From NCBI RefSeq assembly GCF_001612745.1, contig NZ_BDBA01000114.1, forward strand, positions 1 through 42,300: a DNA stretch of 42,300 nucleotides, read 5' to 3'. This document shows, piece after piece, positions 38,154 to 42,300 of the stretch. Each line of letters begins with the position of its first letter. The first letter of the stretch is position 1. The notes beneath the pieces are model-generated. The model was not told where the DNA came from. It saw nothing but the letters and a program-made list of their open reading frames with translations, and did not search any database. A program made the position numbers and the translations under genes. The DNA is from Nocardia amamiensis NBRC 102102. Its GTDB lineage: Bacteria > Actinomycetota > Actinomycetes > Mycobacteriales > Mycobacteriaceae.

Positions 38154-39158
38154 TCAGCGCGGGAATTCGCGCACGTCCCGTACCCAGCGGATCGCCCCGA
38201 AGTCCGACGGCGGAGCGCCGAACATGGCGCGGCAGGTGCGGGTCAGGTGGGCGCTGTCGGCGAAACCGGCACCGTGCGCCGCGGCCGTCAACGATCGGCC
38301 GGTCGCGATCAGCTCCACGGCCCGCTGGATGCGCAGCCACCGGACGTAGGGCCGCAGCGGCAGTCCGATCTCGTCCGAGAAGACGTGCGCCAAGCGGCTT
38401 TCCGAGAGATGGACCGTGCGCGCGAGGTCGGCGAGCCGGATCGGGCCCGCGTCCAGGCGGGTGGGAAGGATGCGAAGAATCTCGGCGACCGCTGGGTGCC
38501 GAGCGACTTCCACCGCGCCGCCGTTGCCCACCGATCGAGATTCAGCCTCTGGCTCCGGCCAGGGCTGCATGGGCACTTCCCCGCGCAGCCATTCTGTCCC
38601 AGAACCGTGCCGCAGGGCGTCACGAACCCAGGCTTGCACCTGAACACACGGCCGGGTTGCGGTCGCCGCCCAACCGTCTCCGATTGCGCGTTCGGTGGGA
38701 CGCGGGATCGGTCTGTCAGGGATGGCCGCGCCCCGGCTCGCGCCATTCGACGCAGCGGAATCCGGTGCGATGCGATACTCGCCCCACAACCACCGAAATC
38801 CGTCATCGATACCGAGTTCGCTTGCCGCGCGGGACCATCCCCCGGCCCGATCGGCGGGGCGCGGCATCCCGCCCAATTCCACGGCTACCGCGACCTGGGC
38901 GTCGAAAAGCACCAGCAGCCCGTCGGCGACGCCGCGGACCACCCGGTGTGGGACATTCGGCGGAATGATCGCGGCGCGGCAGGCTGATTCGGCGCCGAAA
39001 CGGTCGCCGAGCACGACGTCGCCCTCTCGCGCGACGAGCACCTGCACGGTGTGATGCGCGTGCAGGTCAGCAGCGCCGATCGCACCGCGGAGGACGAGCA
39101 GGCCCGGTCGGAGCAAAGCGGCCCCGCGCCACTGCGGCCGCACCCGTCGCTCGTCCAT
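38154..39158 (-). CDS. AraC family transcriptional regulator
   Basis: The 334-residue protein has a cupin-like sensor (HAHHTVQVLVAREGDVVLGDRFGAESACRAAIIPPNVPHRV, with the H-x-H and P-x-x-x-P-H marks of AraC ligand domains). The C-terminal double helix-turn-helix reads IRLADLARTVHLSESRLAHVFSDEIGLPLRPYVRWLRIQRAVELIATGRSLTAAAHGAGFADSAHLTRTCRAMFG. The last helix pattern GFxDxxHLxRxxRxxFG is that of AraC/XylS activators. It may bind a small aromatic or sugar-like inducer. It has no adjacent operon in its direction, so the target is unknown. The middle (about 120-200) is a loose, proline-rich linker. Confidence 0.9.
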   Translation of the reverse strand: MDERRVRPQWRGAALLRPGLLVLRGAIGAADLHAHHTVQVLVAREGDVVLGDRFGAESACRAAIIPPNVPHRVVRGVADGLLVLFDAQVAVAVELGGMPRPADRAGGWSRAASELGIDDGFRWLWGEYRIAPDSAASNGASRGAAIPDRPIPRPTERAIGDGWAATATRPCVQVQAWVRDALRHGSGTEWLRGEVPMQPWPEPEAESRSVGNGGAVEVARHPAVAEILRILPTRLDAGPIRLADLARTVHLSESRLAHVFSDEIGLPLRPYVRWLRIQRAVELIATGRSLTAAAHGAGFADSAHLTRTCRAMFGAPPSDFGAIRWVRDVREFPR

Positions 39159-39195
39159 GCACCCAGTCTCGCCGAGAAGACCAACCGGCAGGCAC

Positions 39196-39226
39196 GAGGT
39201 CTCGGAACAGGCAGGTCCGAGACCTC
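39196..39226 (-). terminator. terminator of the rluB-cmk-der operon
   Basis: A perfect 11-bp stem (GAGGTCTCGGA with TCCGAGACCTC) around a 9-base loop lies 9 bases after the der stop codon on the minus strand, and before the start of the AraC gene. No T-run is present. Confidence 0.8.
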
Positions 39227-39235
39227 ATGGCACCG

Positions 39236-40654
39236 TCACTTCTTGGAACGATCCCGCTTCTCGCGCACCCGCACGGAGATCCGCACCGGCGAACCGGCGA
39301 AGCCGAATTCCTCGCGCAGTCTGCGCTCCAGGAAGCGACGGTAGCCCGCCTCCAGGAAGCCGGTGGTGAACAGCACGAAGGTGGGCGGCCGCGTAGTCGC
39401 CTGGGTCGCGAACAGCACGCGGGGCAACCGGCCGCCCCGCATCGGCGGCGGGGTCGCGGCGATCACTTCCTTCAGCCAGGTGTTCAGCCTGCCCGTCGGA
39501 ATGCGCTTGTCCCAGGACTCGAGCGCGGTCTCCATGGCGGGCACCAGCTTCTGCACCGCGCGGCCGGTGTGCGCGGAGATGTTCACCCGCTGCGCCCACG
39601 GCACCCGGACCAGGTCCCGGTCGACCTCGCGCTCCAACTGCAGGCGGCGGTCCTCGTCGACCAGATCCCACTTGTTGAACGCCAGCACCAATGCGCGCCC
39701 CGAGTCGGCGACCATGCTGATCACGCGCAGGTCCTGTTCGGTGATCGGTTGCGCGGCGTCGATCAGCATGATCGCCACCTCCGAGGCCTCCAGCGCGGAC
39801 TTGGTGCGCAGCGACGCGTAGAACTCGGTGCCGCTCGCGTTTGCGACCTTGCGGCGCAACCCGGCGGTGTCGACGAACTTCCACACCTTCCCGCCCAACT
39901 CGACCAGGGAGTCGACCGGGTCCACCGTGGTGCCCGCGACATCGTGCACCACCGAGCGCTCGTCGCCGGACAGCTTGTTCAACAGGCTCGATTTGCCCAC
40001 ATTGGGCTTGCCGACCAGAGCGACGCGGCGCGGACCGGTACCGCCGGTCCCCTCCCGCGGAGTCTCCGGGAGCACCTGGAGCACGTCGTCGAGCAGGTCG
40101 CCGGTGCCGCGGCCGTGCGCGGCGCTGACCATGCGCGGCTCGCCGAGACCGAGCGACCACAGCGCCGCCGCCTCGGCTTCCACCCGCTGGTCGTCGACCT
40201 TGTTGGCGACCAGGATGACCGGGACCGCGGAGCGACGCAGCTTCTTCACCGCCGCCTCGTCGGTGGCGGTGGCGCCCACCACGGCGTCGACTACGAGCAG
40301 GATCGCGTCGGCGGTCTGCATGGCCAGTTCGGCCTGCCTGGCCACCGCTTGCTGCAACCCTTTCGCGTCCGGCTCCCAGCCGCCGGTGTCCTGGACCAGG
40401 AAGCGGCGACCCGCCCAGTTCGCCTCGTAGGACACGCGGTCGCGGGTCACCCCGGGAATGTCCTCCACGACCGCCTCGCGGCGACCCAGGATCCGATTCA
40501 CCAGCGTCGACTTGCCCACGTTCGGGCGGCCGACCACCGCGAGCGTCGGCATCGCGACGTGCGCCTGGTCCTCGAACTCGCCCTCCAGATCGGCCAGCTC
40601 CCAGTCGGCCTCGTCGCTCCAGACGCCGTCACCGGCCAGCACCTCACCGTTCAC
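39236..40654 (-). CDS. der: ribosome-assembly GTPase Der (EngA)
   Basis: The 472-residue protein has an acidic N-terminal tail of about 35 residues, then two GTPase domains: P-loops GRPNVGKS (about 42-49) and GKPNVGKSS (about 215-223), with G3 motifs DTGG and DTAG and NKxD-type specificity motifs NKVD and NKWD. A KH-like C-terminal domain ends KKR-rich. The double-GTPase layout is unique to Der, an essential factor for 50S subunit assembly. It starts at GTG 40654, overlapping the cmk stop by 4 bases, and ends at a strong terminator. The order rluB-cmk-der is conserved in actinobacteria. Confidence 0.97.
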   Translation of the reverse strand: MNGEVLAGDGVWSDEADWELADLEGEFEDQAHVAMPTLAVVGRPNVGKSTLVNRILGRREAVVEDIPGVTRDRVSYEANWAGRRFLVQDTGGWEPDAKGLQQAVARQAELAMQTADAILLVVDAVVGATATDEAAVKKLRRSAVPVILVANKVDDQRVEAEAAALWSLGLGEPRMVSAAHGRGTGDLLDDVLQVLPETPREGTGGTGPRRVALVGKPNVGKSSLLNKLSGDERSVVHDVAGTTVDPVDSLVELGGKVWKFVDTAGLRRKVANASGTEFYASLRTKSALEASEVAIMLIDAAQPITEQDLRVISMVADSGRALVLAFNKWDLVDEDRRLQLEREVDRDLVRVPWAQRVNISAHTGRAVQKLVPAMETALESWDKRIPTGRLNTWLKEVIAATPPPMRGGRLPRVLFATQATTRPPTFVLFTTGFLEAGYRRFLERRLREEFGFAGSPVRISVRVREKRDRSKK

Positions 40655-41397
40655 CGGTCACCTCCGCCGGCGAGCGCCGAAAGCTGCTGCGCGACAACGC
40701 GGTACAGCTCGTCGATGACCTCGTCCATGGACAGCTCGCTGGTGTCGACCAGCACCGCGTCCGCGGCGGGGCGCAGCGGGGACACCTTGCGGGTGGAGTC
40801 CAGGGTGTCGCGGCGCTGGACGTCGGCGAGCACGCCCGCGTAGTCGTCGCCCCGGCCTTCGGCGATGTTCTGCTGGTTGCGCCGGTGGGCGCGCGCCTCC
40901 GCGGAGGCGGTCAGGTAGATCTTGGCCTCCGCCCTGGGCAGCACGACGGTGCCGATGTCGCGGCCCTCAACCACGATCCGGCGCGCGACCGCCGTGATGT
41001 CGCGCTGCATCGCGACCAGCAGCTCGCGCACCTCGGGCACCGCGGAGACCGCCGAGACGGCCTTGGTGACGGCGTCGCCGCGAATCTCCGACGCGACGTC
41101 CTCACCGTCGAGCTCGATCACCTCGCGGCTGGGCTCGGTGCCGATCGATAGGGGCAGCTCCTTGACCGCGGCGGCGATGGCCGCGGTGTCGGTGAGCTCG
41201 ATACCCGCGCGCAGCACACGCAACGTCGCCGCCCGGTACATGGCGCCGGTGTCGAGGTACTGCGCGCCGAGCCGGGTGGCCAGGCGCCGCGACACGCTCG
41301 ACTTCCCGGTGCCCGATGGCCCGTCCATGGCGATCACCAGCGGGCTCGTACCGGACATGCGCGCCGGCGCCTGCACCGGGATCTCCAGACCGTTCAC
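40651..41397 (-). CDS. cmk: cytidylate kinase
   Basis: The 248-residue kinase has P-loop MDGPSGTGKSSVSRRLA (about 25-41) and the substrate block YLDTGAMYRAATL. The Cmk-specific DIGTVVLPRAEAKIYLTASAEARAHRR and YAGVLADVQRRDTLDSTRKVSPLRPAADA follow. It phosphorylates CMP and dCMP with ATP for nucleotide supply. It starts at GTG 41397, overlapping the rluB stop by 4 bases; ATG 41358 (MSGTSPLVIAMDG) is an alternative start giving the more usual N-terminus. It is the middle gene of the rluB-cmk-der operon. Confidence 0.97.
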   Translation of the reverse strand: MNGLEIPVQAPARMSGTSPLVIAMDGPSGTGKSSVSRRLATRLGAQYLDTGAMYRAATLRVLRAGIELTDTAAIAAAVKELPLSIGTEPSREVIELDGEDVASEIRGDAVTKAVSAVSAVPEVRELLVAMQRDITAVARRIVVEGRDIGTVVLPRAEAKIYLTASAEARAHRRNQQNIAEGRGDDYAGVLADVQRRDTLDSTRKVSPLRPAADAVLVDTSELSMDEVIDELYRVVAQQLSALAGGGDR

Positions 41398-42300
41398 AAC
41401 GACACCGCCTCGTAGAGTTTGCCGATTTCATCGCGACCGAGCACGCGCAGTGTGCCGGGCCGTTGGTCGCCCAGCGCGACCGGGCCGATATGCGTGCGCA
41501 CCAGCCGGATGACCGGGTGGCCGACCGCGTCCAGCAGGCGGCGCACGATGTGTTTGCGCCCTTCGTGCAACACGATCTTCACCAGGGAACGTCCCTCCCC
41601 CAGCTCGAGCACCTGGAAACGGTCCACCTTGGCTGGACCGTCCTCCAGCTCGACGCCGTCGCGCAACCGCTTGCCGATCGCACGGTTGTTCACCTCACCG
41701 TGCACGGTGGCCAGGTAGGTCTTGGAGACCTCGAAAGACGGGTGCATGAGCCGGTGCGCGAGGTCGCCGTCGTTGGTCAGCAGCAGCAGGCCCTCGGTAT
41801 CGGCGTCCAGCCTCCCGACGTGGAACAGACGCTGACCGGCGGCGATCCGCTCGGCAACGATGTCGCCGACGCAGGGGCGGCCCAGATCGTCGGACATGGT
41901 GGACTGCCAGCCCTTGGGCTTGTTCAGCGCGACGTGCACCAGTTCCTCGCGCACCATCACGCGGGTGCCGTCGACGCGCACCACCGCGTGCTGCGGGTCG
42001 ATGCGCAGGCCCTGCTCACGCACGATCATGCCGTCGACTTCGACGCGGCCCTGCGCGATCATCTCCTCGGCGGCGCGGCGCGAGGCGACGCCCGCTTTTG
42101 CGAGGACCTTCTGCAGCCGCTCGCCCTCGCCCCACGGCAGTTTGGTGTGCCCTTCGGCCTGCTCGACGTTCTGGTGGCGCGCGGGCTTCGCGTTGCTCAG
42201 CAGCGTCGGCTGCGCGGCCTGCCGTTGCGGCTTCGGCTTCTTCTTGCCACCCGAGTTGGCGTGCCGCTGCGGGGCCGGTGCGGCCGCGCGTTGCGTCGCG
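41394..42300 (-). CDS. rluB: pseudouridine synthase RluB (5' end beyond the window)
   Basis: The frame runs off the right edge and is incomplete at its start. The visible part opens with a basic, Lys/Gln-rich stretch (GKKKPKPQRQAAQPTLLSN), typical of actinobacterial RluB extensions. The S4 RNA-binding domain follows (RLQKVLAKAGVASRRAAEEMIAQGRVEVDG), then the catalytic domain with VGRLDADTEGLLLLTNDGDLAHRLMHP, whose aspartate is catalytic, and LHEGRKHIVRRLLDAVGHPVIRLVR. It makes a pseudouridine in helix 89 of 23S rRNA. Its stop overlaps the cmk start by 4 bases. Confidence 0.95.
   Translation of the reverse strand, partial: ATQRAAAPAPQRHANSGGKKKPKPQRQAAQPTLLSNAKPARHQNVEQAEGHTKLPWGEGERLQKVLAKAGVASRRAAEEMIAQGRVEVDGMIVREQGLRIDPQHAVVRVDGTRVMVREELVHVALNKPKGWQSTMSDDLGRPCVGDIVAERIAAGQRLFHVGRLDADTEGLLLLTNDGDLAHRLMHPSFEVSKTYLATVHGEVNNRAIGKRLRDGVELEDGPAKVDRFQVLELGEGRSLVKIVLHEGRKHIVRRLLDAVGHPVIRLVRTHIGPVALGDQRPGTLRVLGRDEIGKLYEAVSL

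Noticed and set aside
39227..40843. 538-codon plus-strand open frame over der and cmk
   Set aside because: der and cmk are certain on the minus strand with all their motifs; the opposite frame is His/Arg/Gln-rich shadow.

Overview
The window looks like chromosome from a mycolic-acid actinomycete, most likely Nocardia or a close relative. The support is high-GC codon use, a CYP51 sterol demethylase of the mycobacterial type, a lone MCE protein, a Dps/anti-sigma/SigF operon of the UsfX-SigF type, a WS/DGAT acyltransferase, an AztABCD-type zinc importer and the rluB-cmk-der core operon. The genus is an inference. I see no tRNA, rRNA, CRISPR array, phage module or complete insertion sequence.

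Layout. Positions 1-4300 hold small oxidoreductase genes: a PPOX-fold protein, a TetR/NAD(P)H-binding pair, a small secreted peptide, and an SRPBCC protein divergent from a FabG-like reductase. Positions 4300-10000 are a worn catabolic region. A sugar ABC permease, an amidohydrolase and an MhpA-type hydroxylase each keep an intact start but stop being recognisable part-way. They are interleaved with an intact YhgE/Pip-like membrane protein and an intact TetR gene. The extradiol dioxygenase and meta-cleavage hydrolase behind the broken hydroxylase are complete, and paired operator-like sites lie in front of them. A GAF/Fis activator (10125-11900) is the likely regulator nearby.

Positions 11900-16340 hold a repeat-rich gap, a Tat-exported DyP peroxidase (EfeB) divergent from a MarR regulator, and a large polytopic membrane protein. 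Positions 16580-21440 are a zinc-import locus controlled from one Zur-like palindrome: aztA runs one way and aztB-aztC-aztD the other. Here the AztB permease is fused in frame to a second AztD-like propeller, and a relic lipobox remains at the joint.

Positions 21500-29970 carry an orphan MCE protein, cyp51, a short acyl-CoA ligase remnant, an uncharacterised two-gene cassette that shares a 17-bp upstream motif with cyp51, an XRE regulator, hypothetical proteins (one an internal tandem duplication) and a wax ester synthase-type acyltransferase. Positions 30034-34431 hold an acyl-CoA ligase with an N-terminal SRPBCC domain, a zinc-ribbon protein, and dps-rsbW-sigF behind a sequence matching a SigF promoter.

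Positions 34826-39158 hold a mannitol dehydrogenase-family gene, a 69-bp tandem repeat, an acyl-ACP thioesterase-like gene, a DUF3703 gene and an AraC regulator. The right end is the housekeeping operon rluB-cmk-der, with 4-bp overlaps and a strong terminator; rluB runs off the window.

The strongest candidates for something undescribed are the AztB-AztD fusion, the SRPBCC-ligase fusion, the cyp51-linked shared operator with its unknown two-gene cassette, and the decayed catabolic mosaic.
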